Below are positions 25,311-34,106 of a stretch of DNA of 64,000 bases, one piece after another. The stretch lies in NCBI RefSeq assembly GCF_032878955.1, contig NZ_CP043839.1, forward strand, positions 5,394,001-5,458,000. The letters run 5' to 3'. Position 1 is the stretch's first letter. Each line of letters begins with the position of its first letter. The position numbers and the translations under genes are program-made. The stretch is from Butyricimonas paravirosa. Its GTDB lineage: Bacteria; Bacteroidota; Bacteroidia; Bacteroidales; Marinifilaceae. Under the pieces are notes generated by a model. That model was given only the letters and a program-made list of their open reading frames with translations, was not told where the DNA came from and did no database searches.

Positions 25311-25802
25311 ATGGTAAAGGTCGGTTTGTTATCAGATACTCACGGGTGGTTGGACCCGAAGATCGTGGAGTTTTTCAAGGATTGTAACGAAGTGTGGCAT
25401 TGCGGGGACATCGGGGACGTGGCGATTACGGATGCACTGGCGAAACGGTTCACGTTACACGCCGTGTACGGGAATATTGACGGGGGTATATTACGCCGGA
25501 TATTCCCGGAAAAAGAGGTGTTTTATTGCGAGAACGTGAAAGTGGTCATCACTCATATCGGAGGTTACCCGGGGCATTATGACCGGAAGATCGCGGAGAC
25601 GTTACGGCGGGAACGTCCCCAGCTCTTCGTGTGCGGTCACTCGCATATTGCGAAAGTGAAGTATGATCAGGCGTTGGGATGCTTGCATATCAATCCGGGG
25701 GCAGCCGGGAAATTCGGGTTCCACACGGTACGGACTGCAGCCCGTTTCGAGATTAACGGGGAACGGATTGAAAACCTTGAATTGATCGAGTTAGAAAAAT
25801 AA
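25311..25802 (+). CDS. MJ0936/YfcE-family phosphodiesterase
   Basis: A 163-residue calcineurin-like metallophosphoesterase of the MJ0936/YfcE type. Metal ligands are visible in LLSDTHGW, HCGDIGD, VYGNID, ITHIGGYPG and VCGHSHIAK. Family members hydrolyse phosphodiesters in vitro; the physiological substrate is usually unknown. The ATG at 25311 is chosen; a TTG two codons earlier falls in the repeat. The protein is cytoplasmic and stands after the sbcC repeat. Confidence 0.93.
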   Translation: MVKVGLLSDTHGWLDPKIVEFFKDCNEVWHCGDIGDVAITDALAKRFTLHAVYGNIDGGILRRIFPEKEVFYCENVKVVITHIGGYPGHYDRKIAETLRRERPQLFVCGHSHIAKVKYDQALGCLHINPGAAGKFGFHTVRTAARFEINGERIENLELIELEK

Positions 25803-25845
25803 ATAATTTAAGAGTCTGTTAGGACATTTAATGCTTTCTGTTTGT

Positions 25846-25853
25846 TACATTTG
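25846..25853 (+). promoter_or_regulatory. Candidate -7 element for the S41 protease gene
   Basis: TACATTTG fits TAnnTTTG and lies 48 bp before the start codon. The -33 region is not convincing. Confidence 0.45.
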
Positions 25854-25900
25854 TGCAAATTACACGTAGAATAGGAAGAACATAAAGTATATAATAAAGT

Positions 25901-27490
25901 ATGAAAAGAGTATTACTATCGGCGGTTGCATTGCTAATCGCCTGTTTGAGTTGGGAAAATGCTGATGCGCAACGAAAGCCCCGTGAGGTGCAGGAACAAG
26001 CGATTAAGTACCAGCGATTAATGCAAATGATTGATGCCGCTTACGTGGATACCGTGAATCTGAAGAAATTGACGGAAGATGCCATCGTGAAGGTACTGGC
26101 TGATTTGGACCCTCATTCCGTGTATATTTCCAAAGAAGAGGTTGAAGAAGCGAATGAACCGCTGGACGGGGGCTTTTTTGGGATCGGGATACAGTTTAAC
26201 GTGCTTAACGATACGTTGCTGGTCGTGGATGTGGTTGCCGGGGGACCTTCCGAGAAGGTGGGCTTGCTGGCCGGAGACCGGATTATTGCCGTTGACGGGG
26301 AGAATATCGCCGGAATCGGGATTAGCAACACAGACGTGCGGAAACGGTTGAAAGGCGAGAAAGGGTCTATCGTGAAGGTAAAAGTGAAGAGAGGCAGTGA
26401 GATCATTGATTTCAATATCACGCGTGACATGATTCCGATTTATAGCGTTGATGCCTCTTACATGATCGATAAGAATATCGGATATATCAAGATTGCCCGT
26501 TTTGCCGCAACCACGGTGGAAGAGTTTGAAAAGGCCGTGACCGAATTGAAAGCGCAGGGTATGAAAGACCTGATTATCGACCTGCAAGGAAACGGGGGCG
26601 GTTACATGGGTGCCGCTATCGGTTTGGCCGATCATTTGCTTGACGGGGAGAAGTTGATCGTGTACACGGATAGTCCCGCTTTCGGGCGTATGGGCGAGTC
26701 GTCCACACCGGCCGGGTTGTTCCAAGACGGCCGGGTGGTCGTGTTGATTGACGGGAACTCGGCCTCTGCCAGCGAAATCGTGTCGGGAGCGGTGCAGGAT
26801 TGGGACCGTGGGTTGATCGTGGGACGTCGTTCTTTCGGTAAGGGACTTGTGCAACGGCAGTTCCCGTTGACGGACGGTTCTATGGTTCGTCTGACGGTGT
26901 CGCATTACTTCACACCGTCGGGTCGGTGCATCCAGAAACCTTACAAGGGGAAGGATTATCAGGCCGAGGTGTTCGAACGGTATAATAGTGGCGAGATGTT
27001 CAGTGCCGATAGTATCGAGTTGACGGATTCCACGAAATATTACACGAAGAAGGATCATCGTCTGGTTTACGGTGGGGGTGGTATTATTCCTGACGTGTTT
27101 GTACCGATTGACACGGGGATCAATTACAGCTACTTTAATCGTTTGCTGGCAAAGGGCGTGATCAATGAATATGTGTTGAATTACGTGGACAAGAACCGGG
27201 AGTCGCTTAAAAAGAAATACCCGAAGTTCGAGATGTTCCAGAAGAATTTCCAGGTGACAAGTGATATGATTGATGAGATCGTGAAAAACGGCGAAAAACA
27301 AGGCGTGAAGAAGGATGAGAAACTTTTCACCCCGATCGTGCCGGAAATCAAGTTGTTCGTGAAGTCGCTGATTGCCCGTGATCTTTGGAATATGAACGAG
27401 TTGTACCGAATCTCCAACGAGGAGAACAAGATACTGAAAGCTGCCGTGAAGGCATTGCATGACGGGACGTATGGGAAGATTATCAAGTAA
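25901..27490 (+). CDS. C-terminal processing peptidase (S41 family, PDZ domain)
   Basis: Periplasmic serine protease of 529 residues that trims or degrades envelope proteins. It has a signal peptide (MKRVLLSAVALLIACLSWENADAQ), a PDZ domain (about 85-170, FGIGIQFNVLNDTLLV and GPSEKVGLLAGDRI) and an S41 catalytic core. The Ser-Lys dyad is S289 (GNSASASEI) and K314 (SFGKGLVQ); the 25-residue spacing agrees with other family members. The helical C-terminal extension is usual in Bacteroidota. Confidence 0.95.
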   Translation: MKRVLLSAVALLIACLSWENADAQRKPREVQEQAIKYQRLMQMIDAAYVDTVNLKKLTEDAIVKVLADLDPHSVYISKEEVEEANEPLDGGFFGIGIQFNVLNDTLLVVDVVAGGPSEKVGLLAGDRIIAVDGENIAGIGISNTDVRKRLKGEKGSIVKVKVKRGSEIIDFNITRDMIPIYSVDASYMIDKNIGYIKIARFAATTVEEFEKAVTELKAQGMKDLIIDLQGNGGGYMGAAIGLADHLLDGEKLIVYTDSPAFGRMGESSTPAGLFQDGRVVVLIDGNSASASEIVSGAVQDWDRGLIVGRRSFGKGLVQRQFPLTDGSMVRLTVSHYFTPSGRCIQKPYKGKDYQAEVFERYNSGEMFSADSIELTDSTKYYTKKDHRLVYGGGGIIPDVFVPIDTGINYSYFNRLLAKGVINEYVLNYVDKNRESLKKKYPKFEMFQKNFQVTSDMIDEIVKNGEKQGVKKDEKLFTPIVPEIKLFVKSLIARDLWNMNELYRISNEENKILKAAVKALHDGTYGKIIK

Positions 27491-27766
27491 CGGGACGTTA
27501 CTTGATAAGTTGCAGGTTGGCAGGTTACAGGTTTCGGGGATTTGAATATTTTGGCCTCAACTTGTAACCTGTTAATTTGTAAGCGAATTGAAAAAGTTGT
27601 TTTTTAGTTCATCCCTTTGGCCTGTTTTTTGTTGCAAATATTTATTGATGTTAACAGTTATGGCGTGTATGAGGTATTTTAACCTGTAACTTGTAACCTG
27701 TTAACTTGTAACCGAACTGAAAAACTCGTTTTTCAGTTCTACCATATTAACCTTAAATTTAGTGGA
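27491..27766. repeat. Two direct repeats each ending in a hairpin
   Basis: The block ACTTGTAACCTGTTAA...TTGTAA...GAA.TGAAAAA...TTTTTAGTTC occurs at about 27558-27610 and again at 27687-27739. Each copy ends in a hairpin; the second (27714-27739) has a 12-bp perfect stem GAACTGAAAAAC / GTTTTTCAGTTC. They lie between the protease and the outer-membrane protein and may be terminators. Related TTGTAACCTGT fragments occur near 18824 and 38160. Confidence 0.7.
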
Positions 27767-28378
27767 ATGAAGAAGTTTTTATTAGTGGTGCTTGCCATGG
27801 TCATGTTAGGTAGCGTGCAGGCCCAAACGTCGTTTAAAAACAAGGTGGAAGGTTTAACCGGGACGGAATTCTATTTTGGTCCGAAGTTCGGGTTTAACGT
27901 GGCAAGTATCAGTGACGGTTTGAACAAGAGTAAGTTTAGTTTCCATCTAGGAGCTTTTGCCGAGTTTAAATTTAATGATCTTTTCGGTTTGCAGACGGAG
28001 TTGATCTATTCTCGTCAAGGAGATAAAGGAAAGTCCGGGGGTGTGAAGACATGGGCCCGCGTGAATTATTTGAATATTCCTGTTTTGGCTAAATTTTATG
28101 TTTGGGAAGGGGTTAGCGTTGATCTCGGGCCGCAACTGGGTTTTGCCTTGAATGGTAAGAATAAAACAAAATCCGGGGGAACGGAAGTGAAAACGGATAT
28201 TGATCATTTAAACACGGTGGATTTGAGTTTTGCTATGGGGTTGTCTTACGATTTCAACATGGGATTGGTCGTTTCTGCCCGTTACAATTTGGGGTTGACG
28301 AACGTGATCGAGAAAGATAAATTCGGTGGTAATAACCAGAATCGGGTGTTCCAGTTATCAGCCGGTTGGAAATTCTAG
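27767..28378 (+). CDS. Small outer-membrane beta-barrel protein (PorT/OMP_b-brl type)
   Basis: A 203-residue protein with signal peptide MKKFLLVVLAMVMLGSVQAQ. The mature part has alternating hydrophobic and polar strands and ends in aromatic residue F (LSAGWKF), as outer-membrane barrels do. Segments such as GPKFGFNVASI, LGAFAEFKFND and VNYLNIPVLAKFYVW fit the OMP_b-brl_2 (PorT-like) family. About eight strands are expected. Function unknown; members are often immunogenic or structural. Confidence 0.88.
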   Translation: MKKFLLVVLAMVMLGSVQAQTSFKNKVEGLTGTEFYFGPKFGFNVASISDGLNKSKFSFHLGAFAEFKFNDLFGLQTELIYSRQGDKGKSGGVKTWARVNYLNIPVLAKFYVWEGVSVDLGPQLGFALNGKNKTKSGGTEVKTDIDHLNTVDLSFAMGLSYDFNMGLVVSARYNLGLTNVIEKDKFGGNNQNRVFQLSAGWKF

Positions 28379-28440
28379 GCGTTTACTGTGGAATATAGAA
28401 ACTCGTAAGTTTCATGACGTGAGATAGATGAGTTTTACTG

Positions 28441-28478
28441 AAAAGACCGCACTTTGAATATTCAGGTGCGGTCTTTTT
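28441..28478 (+). terminator. Intrinsic terminator after the barrel protein gene
   Basis: AAAAGACCGCAC pairs with GTGCGGTCTTTT across a 13-base loop and is followed by a T-run. Classical rho-independent terminator, 63 bp after the stop codon. Confidence 0.85.
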
Positions 28479-28816
28479 ATTTAATATCGTATTGTTGCTT
28501 GTAAGTCAACGGGAATAATTAATATGACTGATTTTGAGGCTTGGAAGGTGTGATTTAGGTATGAAACTAGGGCTTGTTTCGAGTATTATTTAACGAACCT
28601 TTTTTGATATTACAAATGTAGTTATTTCTTTTAATTACCAAAAAGTTGTCATAAGGTTTAATATGTTTGTAATCAATGGTTAAACGATAGTAATTGTTCT
28701 TTGCACATGACTTTCTAAAAGTCGTTTTGGACGATCTCTATAAACCTTCGTTTAACGAATCAAAAAATGATAGTGTAAAGTGGTTGTCAGACCCGTAAAG
28801 TGGGGACTGGTTGCAG
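28479..28816. other. Intergenic region with no recognised gene
   Basis: AT-rich spacer. A GACTTTCTAAAAGTC hairpin lies at 28710-28724 and a short direct repeat GTAAAGTGG occurs at 28774 and 28797. No open frame of note. Because a + strand terminator follows at 28817, a small RNA of roughly 100-150 nucleotides could be encoded here, but I see no consensus promoter for it. Confidence 0.5.
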
Positions 28817-28850
28817 GGACTGTCTAAATATCGTTTAGGCAGTCCTTTTG
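28817..28850 (+). terminator. Orphan + strand terminator abutting the queF stop
   Basis: GGACTGTCTAAA and TTTAGGCAGTCC form a stem followed by TTTTG on the + strand. The T-run is on the + side only, yet the nearest + gene already ends in its own terminator at 28478. The hairpin also begins directly after the queF stop codon on the minus strand. Confidence 0.6.
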
Positions 28851-29726
28851 CTATTGTCTTAATAATTTCCGGGTTAATGTTTCCGGGGCTTGGAGGTGTT
28901 CCGGGAGATATTCCGCTTGGTTGGCCCGGGAGGGACAGATGTCGATGCCCCCGCGACGGGTGTAGATACAGGATACTGCGAGAATCTCCGGGTGGAAGAG
29001 GTCCCACAAGCGTTTGTAGGTCATTTCACATATCTCTTCGTGGAAGTGGTTCTCGTTTCGCAGGGAGACGATGTATTTCAAGAGGGAGGTATGATCCGGC
29101 AGGCAGTCGGCTTGTATGTGGATGTAGATGCTACCCCAATCGGGTTGTTTCGTGATCTTGCAGTTACTCCGTAACAGGTGGCTACATGCCTTGATTTCCC
29201 CTCTTCCGGTTGTCCGGCTTTCCAGTAATGCCGGGTTTTCATTGTACTCGGTGAAGGTTTCCCGTTCGATGCCGGGTGTGGCTTCCAATAGCGTGTAATC
29301 TTGAAAATCGAAATACGGTTTTTCGGGGGCTTGACGGAAAAACGTGGCTTCTACACGGGTTTGCAGTATTTGTTCGAGGTCCGATTTTACGATTTGGAGG
29401 TATGTTTCTACGCCCGAGGGAGTGTCTTCCCCGAGGCGGGTCATGTTTAAGGAGTTCAAGTATAGTTTCAGCGATTTACTTTCCACGATACACGGGCTGT
29501 TGGCTGGGTATACCAGTTTTAGAACGCCGCACACGGGTAAGCCGTTTCGGGCCAAGAATCCGGCCTCGTAGGCGTGCCAGGTGTCGAATCCCCAGAACAA
29601 TTCTTCCGGGGTATGAATATCGTAAATCTCCCGGTTCAGGCTACGCGGGACCGGAACGAGAATTGACGGGCAATAATCGGTCGGGTAGGCAACTTGTTGG
29701 CCGAGGACTTTGGATTCAATACTCAT
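28851..29726 (-). CDS. queF: NADPH-dependent 7-cyano-7-deazaguanine reductase
   Basis: Reduces preQ0 to preQ1 in queuosine synthesis for tRNA. The 291-residue length marks the long two-domain type seen in E. coli. The first half carries the NADPH-binding QueF motif ESKSLKLYLNS (82-92). The second half has the thioimide-forming cysteine C189 in LRSNCKITKQPDWGS, and the HFHEEICEM segment. It starts two bases after the ABC transporter gene and is probably translated from the same mRNA. Confidence 0.96.
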   Translation of the reverse strand: MSIESKVLGQQVAYPTDYCPSILVPVPRSLNREIYDIHTPEELFWGFDTWHAYEAGFLARNGLPVCGVLKLVYPANSPCIVESKSLKLYLNSLNMTRLGEDTPSGVETYLQIVKSDLEQILQTRVEATFFRQAPEKPYFDFQDYTLLEATPGIERETFTEYNENPALLESRTTGRGEIKACSHLLRSNCKITKQPDWGSIYIHIQADCLPDHTSLLKYIVSLRNENHFHEEICEMTYKRLWDLFHPEILAVSCIYTRRGGIDICPSRANQAEYLPEHLQAPETLTRKLLRQ

Positions 29727-29728
29727 GA

Positions 29729-31552
29729 TCAGAAGTTTTGCATGTTGTATAATTTCGTGTAGATGCCATCCAGAGCCAACAGTTCTTCATGGCGTCCCCG
29801 TTCCACGATTTTACCCTCGTGGAAAACGCAGATCATGTCGGCGTTGCGGATCGTTGAAAGACGATGGGCCACGACGATGGAGGTGCGGTTTTTCATCAGG
29901 TTATCGAGGGCCTCCTGCACGAGCTTTTCCGACTCGGTGTCCAGTGCGGAGGTCGCCTCGTCGAGGATCATGATGGGCGGGTTTTTCAACACGGCCCGGG
30001 CGATGCTCAAGCGTTGGCGTTGTCCACCGCTTAATTTGCCCCCGCGGTCCCCGATACAGGTGTCATATCCTTTCTCGGTTTGCATGATAAACTCGTGGGC
30101 ATTGGCAATCCGGGCTGCCCGTTCGACCTCTTCCCGGGTGGCCGATTCGACGCCGAAGGCGATGTTATTAAAGATAGTATCGTTAAAGAGGATCGGGTCT
30201 TGGTTCACATTCCCCATGAGTTCACGTAAGCCGTGTAACGACACGTCCTTGATGTTGATGCCGTCGATTAGGATTTCCCCCTTGATCACGTCGTAGAAAC
30301 GGGGCAAGAGATCGACAAAGGTACTCTTCCCGGAGCCGGATTGTCCGACGAGGGCAACGGTCTGTCCTTTTCCTATTTTGACATTCACGTCCTTTAGGAC
30401 GACGCGGTCCGGACGGTAAGCAAAACTCACGTTGCGGTACTCGATCTCTTTATTGAACCCGTTTAACGGTTTCGGTTGTTCGGGTTCCAGTATGGTTGAT
30501 TCGGCATTTAGTATCTGGTCGATACGGTCCATGGCGGCGGCTCCTTTCTGGATGCTGTATAGTGCCGTGGAGAATTGTTTTGCCGGGTTGATGATCGAGT
30601 AGAAGAGAGCGATATAGGCGATAAAGCTTGAGGCATCCATGAGAGGTGTCTGCCCGAGAATAAGAAGGCCTCCGAACCACACGACGATTACCACGACGAT
30701 GGTTCCGAGGAATTCACTCATCGGGTGAGCGAGTGAACGACGCCACATCAGGCGGTTCATGATCTGGCGATACTGTTCATTATGCGAGGTAAATAACTTA
30801 TCCATCTTATCCTCGGCGTTGAATGCCTTGATCACGCGGAGGCCGGAAAGGGTTTCCTCGATGTTGGATAGGATTTCACCCATCTTGTCCTGCCCTTCCT
30901 TGGAGCGCTTTTTCAAGGTCTTTCCCACCTTACCGATCAAGGTTCCCATGATGGGCAGTAGTACCAGCACGAACAGGGTTAGTTGCCAGCTCATGAAGAT
31001 CATTCCGGAGAGGTAGATCAGGATGATGATGGGGTTCTGGAAGAACATTTCCAACGAGTTCATGATGGAGTTCTCCACTTCCTGTACGTCACCCGTGGTT
31101 CGGGCGATGATGTCACCCTTGCGTTCTTCGGAGAAGAAGGGAAGAGGCAATGATAATATCTTTTGGTATATTTTCCGACGAATATCCCGCACGACACCAT
31201 TCCGGATGAACACGATCTCGTAGGAGGCGAGATAGGAGAATCCCGTTTTGAATAATGCGGCTAGTACGAAGAAACCACCAGCAAATAGTAAGGTGGTTGA
31301 TGCGGAAAAATGTTGTTTTGATAGCGTGACGTAATAGTTGAAGTTCGTCATCAAGCTCTCCTTGTTTAGTTCGAATGGTACGAGTTCTGTTACTTCTTCC
31401 GTCACGTTGAAAAGGATGTTTAGCACGGGTACGAGTAGCACGAACGAAACAGAGCCGAAAGCAGCGGAAAGAATATTGTAGAAGATGTTTTTTCCGAGTC
31501 TGGATTTGTAAGGAGGGATGAACCTCTTCAAAATTTGTATGAAATCACGCAT
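29729..31552 (-). CDS. MsbA-like ABC exporter (fused permease-ATPase)
   Basis: A 607-residue half-transporter that works as a homodimer in the inner membrane. The N-terminal membrane domain has six predicted segments (about 20-320). The ATPase has Walker A GQSGSGKST, Q-loop region VNQDPILFNDT, signature LSGGQRQRLS, Walker B ILDEATSALD and the H-loop VAHRLST. It resembles lipid or multidrug exporters of the MsbA group; the substrate cannot be read from sequence. Followed immediately by queF. Confidence 0.93.
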   Translation of the reverse strand: MRDFIQILKRFIPPYKSRLGKNIFYNILSAAFGSVSFVLLVPVLNILFNVTEEVTELVPFELNKESLMTNFNYYVTLSKQHFSASTTLLFAGGFFVLAALFKTGFSYLASYEIVFIRNGVVRDIRRKIYQKILSLPLPFFSEERKGDIIARTTGDVQEVENSIMNSLEMFFQNPIIILIYLSGMIFMSWQLTLFVLVLLPIMGTLIGKVGKTLKKRSKEGQDKMGEILSNIEETLSGLRVIKAFNAEDKMDKLFTSHNEQYRQIMNRLMWRRSLAHPMSEFLGTIVVVIVVWFGGLLILGQTPLMDASSFIAYIALFYSIINPAKQFSTALYSIQKGAAAMDRIDQILNAESTILEPEQPKPLNGFNKEIEYRNVSFAYRPDRVVLKDVNVKIGKGQTVALVGQSGSGKSTFVDLLPRFYDVIKGEILIDGINIKDVSLHGLRELMGNVNQDPILFNDTIFNNIAFGVESATREEVERAARIANAHEFIMQTEKGYDTCIGDRGGKLSGGQRQRLSIARAVLKNPPIMILDEATSALDTESEKLVQEALDNLMKNRTSIVVAHRLSTIRNADMICVFHEGKIVERGRHEELLALDGIYTKLYNMQNF

Positions 31553-31633
31553 AATAATTGAAAATTGAAAGTTGAAAATTGAAAATGAGAATAGAATACA
31601 TTTTCAATTCTCCATTTCCAATTTTCAATTGTT
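31553..31633. repeat. ATTGAAA-type simple repeat forming a hairpin
   Basis: Left part AATTGAAAATTGAAAGTTGAAA and right part TTTCCAATTTTCAATTG are inverted relative to each other, around GAGAATAGAATACATTTTC. It lies between purB and the ABC exporter, both on the minus strand, and resembles the repeats at 1-45 and 38105-38135. Confidence 0.65.
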
Positions 31634-32974
31634 TTATAGTTTTCCCGTGTAGTTTGATGGGCTGATTTGTTTGAGTTGTTCTTTCAACTCGGCAGATATG
31701 TCAAGAGTGTCGATAAACTCGGCAATGGAGGCTTGTGTTACCTTGCTGTTGGTACGGGTAAGGGCTTTTAACGCCTCGTACGGGTTGGGGTAAGCTTCGC
31801 GGCGAAGTATGGTCTGGATGGCCTCGGCTACCACGGCCCAGTTATCCTCTAGGTCTGCCTCGATGGCCGCCTTGTTGATGATCAGTTTGTTCAATCCTTT
31901 CAGCGTGGATTTGAAGGCGATGATCGTGTGGGCCAAGGGTACCCCGATGTTACGTAAGACGGTGGAATCCGTGAGGTCACGTTGCAGACGGGAGATTGGC
32001 AATTTGTTGCTGAGGTGGTCAAGCACGGCATTTGCTATTCCCAGGTTGCCTTCCGAGTTCTCGAAGTCGATCGGGTTTACCTTGTGGGGCATGGCTGACG
32101 AGCCAACTTCTCCGGCCTTGATTTTTTGTTTGAAGTAGGCCATGGAGATATACGTCCAGAAGTCACGATCCAAGTCCACCACGATGTTGTTGATGCGGCG
32201 CAGGTTGTCGAACACGGCGGCAAAGTTGTCGTAGTTGGATATTTGGGTGGTGTATTGTTCCCGTTCTATTTTCAGTTTTTCGGTAAGGAACTTGTTGGCA
32301 AATGCCGTCCAGTCGATCTCCGGGTAAGCCACGTTGTGGGCGTTGAAGTTCCCGGTGGCACCTCCGAATTTACCGGAACAAGCTACTTTTTTCAGTAGTT
32401 CCAGTTGTTTGGTCAGACGATAGACGAATACACGGATCTCTTTACCCAATCGGGTCGGGGATGCCGGTTGCCCGTGGGTTTTTGCCAGCATGGGTACGTC
32501 TTTCCACTCTTCGGCCAGCTCTTCGAGTTTGGCGATCAGTTCGTCAATCACGGGATAGTACACGTCGTGAATGGCATCACGGAAAGAACAGGGTACTGCC
32601 GTGTTGTTGATGTCTTGTGAAGTCAACCCGAAGTGAATGAATTCTTTGTACTCGTGGAGGTTCAGTGCGTCGAACCGTTCCTTGATGAAGTATTCCACGG
32701 CTTTCACGTCGTGGTTGGTTACTTTCTCGATGTCTTTGATCTTTTGGGCATCCTCGACGGTAAAGTCCAGGTATATTTCTTTCAAGTTGTCAAACAGCGC
32801 ATGGTCGAATCCCCGTAGTTGTGGTAACGGTAACTCGCAGAGAGCGATGAAGTATTCAACCTCTACCATTACCCTGTAACGAATCAGGGCACTCTCGGAA
32901 AAGTAGTTTGCCAAGCTATCTACTTTGTCCCTGTATCTGCCGTCAATCGGCGAAATTGCTGTTAATGCTTGCAT
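31634..32974 (-). CDS. purB: Adenylosuccinate lyase
   Basis: Acts twice in purine synthesis: splits fumarate from SAICAR and from adenylosuccinate. The 446-residue protein of the fumarase/aspartase superfamily starts SPIDGRYRDKV and has FIHFGLTSQDINNTA, KTHGQPASPTRLGKE and the signature loop GSSAMPHKVNPIDFENSEGNLG with the catalytic serine. Length and N-terminus match the E. coli-type enzyme. Confidence 0.97.
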   Translation of the reverse strand: MQALTAISPIDGRYRDKVDSLANYFSESALIRYRVMVEVEYFIALCELPLPQLRGFDHALFDNLKEIYLDFTVEDAQKIKDIEKVTNHDVKAVEYFIKERFDALNLHEYKEFIHFGLTSQDINNTAVPCSFRDAIHDVYYPVIDELIAKLEELAEEWKDVPMLAKTHGQPASPTRLGKEIRVFVYRLTKQLELLKKVACSGKFGGATGNFNAHNVAYPEIDWTAFANKFLTEKLKIEREQYTTQISNYDNFAAVFDNLRRINNIVVDLDRDFWTYISMAYFKQKIKAGEVGSSAMPHKVNPIDFENSEGNLGIANAVLDHLSNKLPISRLQRDLTDSTVLRNIGVPLAHTIIAFKSTLKGLNKLIINKAAIEADLEDNWAVVAEAIQTILRREAYPNPYEALKALTRTNSKVTQASIAEFIDTLDISAELKEQLKQISPSNYTGKL

Positions 32975-33302
32975 ATGTTATTTGTTTTTCACGTTATTGT
33001 TAAATCAAGGAATTTACTTTCTCACGCGAAAGTACAAAATAGTTCGTAAAGTTTATAAAGTAGTGGAAAGTTTATAAAGTTCGTAAGGTTCGTAAAGTCT
33101 GTGGACTCCTAGTAGGGCGTTTTGTCTATGGCTGCAGGAACTGCCGACAGATACAGTCCGGAGGACGCCCGTGATTTTGGACTTTATGAACTTTCAGAAT
33201 CGAAGATTCGACTTTACAAACTTTATGAACTCTAAGGCCACGTCGTTGCCTTGATGTTTGCGAAAAAATGTTTAAGTTTACGGGAAATTTAATGCACTGT
33301 TT
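32975..33302. repeat. Family C long inverted repeat between divergent purB and EI24 genes
   Basis: Left arms 33037-33101 (AGTTTATAAAG and GTTCGTAAGG units, partly doubled) and right arms 33178-33234 are inverted. The centre has TAGGGCGTTTTGTC, a GGCTGCAGGAACTGCC stretch, and GGACGCCCGTGAT, echoing the element at 25148-25301. A small TCAGAATCGAAGATTCGA hairpin interrupts the right arm at about 33195. No gene. Confidence 0.7.
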
Positions 33303-34106
33303 ATGGGTTTTGCACGAGATTTTTCGAGAGGAATACGAGCATACGGGAAGGCGATAAGTTTGTTGTTTTCTAGTAAGTTGTGGTATTTTATGCTTTTCCC
33401 GGTGGTAATTGTCATCGTGTTGTTCGTGGCCGGTAATTATGCCGTGGGGTATTTGGGGGACGGACTTTCCGGTGTGATCGAGGCGAAAATGACGGAGTGG
33501 ATCGAGGGTATATCGTGGTTGGAATGGGTGTCGGGAGTGGCCGGATTCTTGGTAAAGTTGTTAACCCGTTTCCTGTATTATATACTATTTATTTCGTTCG
33601 GGGGGTACGTGGTAATGGTGGTGATGTCGCCCGTTTACTCGTGGCTTTCGGAACGGACGGAAGCGATCGTGTCGGGACGGGAGTACCCGTTTAACCTGAA
33701 ACAATTGGTTTGGGAAATCGGACGAGGTATTGCGATTTCGTTACGTTGTATGATCCTGCAATTACTCGTGATGATTGTGTTGTTTTTCGGCTCTTTTATT
33801 CCTTTGGCCGGATTGGTTATGCCTGTACTGACCTTTGGAGTGGGGGCTTATTTCTACGGGTTCGCTTTTATGGATTATGCTGTGGAGAGAAAGCGTTTCC
33901 GGGTAAAGGAGAGTGTTCGTTATATGCGACATAATGCGGGAAGCGTGACGGCTATCGGGACTGTGTTTGCCTTGTCGTTGATGATCCCGTGGGGGAGTAT
34001 CGTGGTTTGCAGTTTCGTGTCGTTACTTTCAGTAGTGGCGGGAACGGTAGTGGTCGAGGAACAGTTGGGGGAGGAAAATATTCAAAAATTGAAAGATATA
34101 GCATGA
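33303..34106 (+). CDS. EI24/CysZ-family membrane protein
   Basis: A 267-residue integral membrane protein with about five to six hydrophobic segments (about 25-47, 75-110, 138-185, 213-245). The layout and segments such as SLLFSSKLWYFMLFPVV and FGSFIPLAGLVMPVLTFGVGAYFYGF fit the EI24 (PF07264) family, to which the sulfate transporter CysZ belongs. There is no sulfur-assimilation gene nearby, so CysZ function should not be assumed. Its TGA overlaps the ATG of the NfeD-type gene. Confidence 0.88.
   Translation: MGFARDFSRGIRAYGKAISLLFSSKLWYFMLFPVVIVIVLFVAGNYAVGYLGDGLSGVIEAKMTEWIEGISWLEWVSGVAGFLVKLLTRFLYYILFISFGGYVVMVVMSPVYSWLSERTEAIVSGREYPFNLKQLVWEIGRGIAISLRCMILQLLVMIVLFFGSFIPLAGLVMPVLTFGVGAYFYGFAFMDYAVERKRFRVKESVRYMRHNAGSVTAIGTVFALSLMIPWGSIVVCSFVSLLSVVAGTVVVEEQLGEENIQKLKDIA

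Noticed and set aside
33303..34106. Sulfate transporter CysZ
   Set aside because: Only the broad EI24 family is supported and no sulfate-assimilation genes are nearby.
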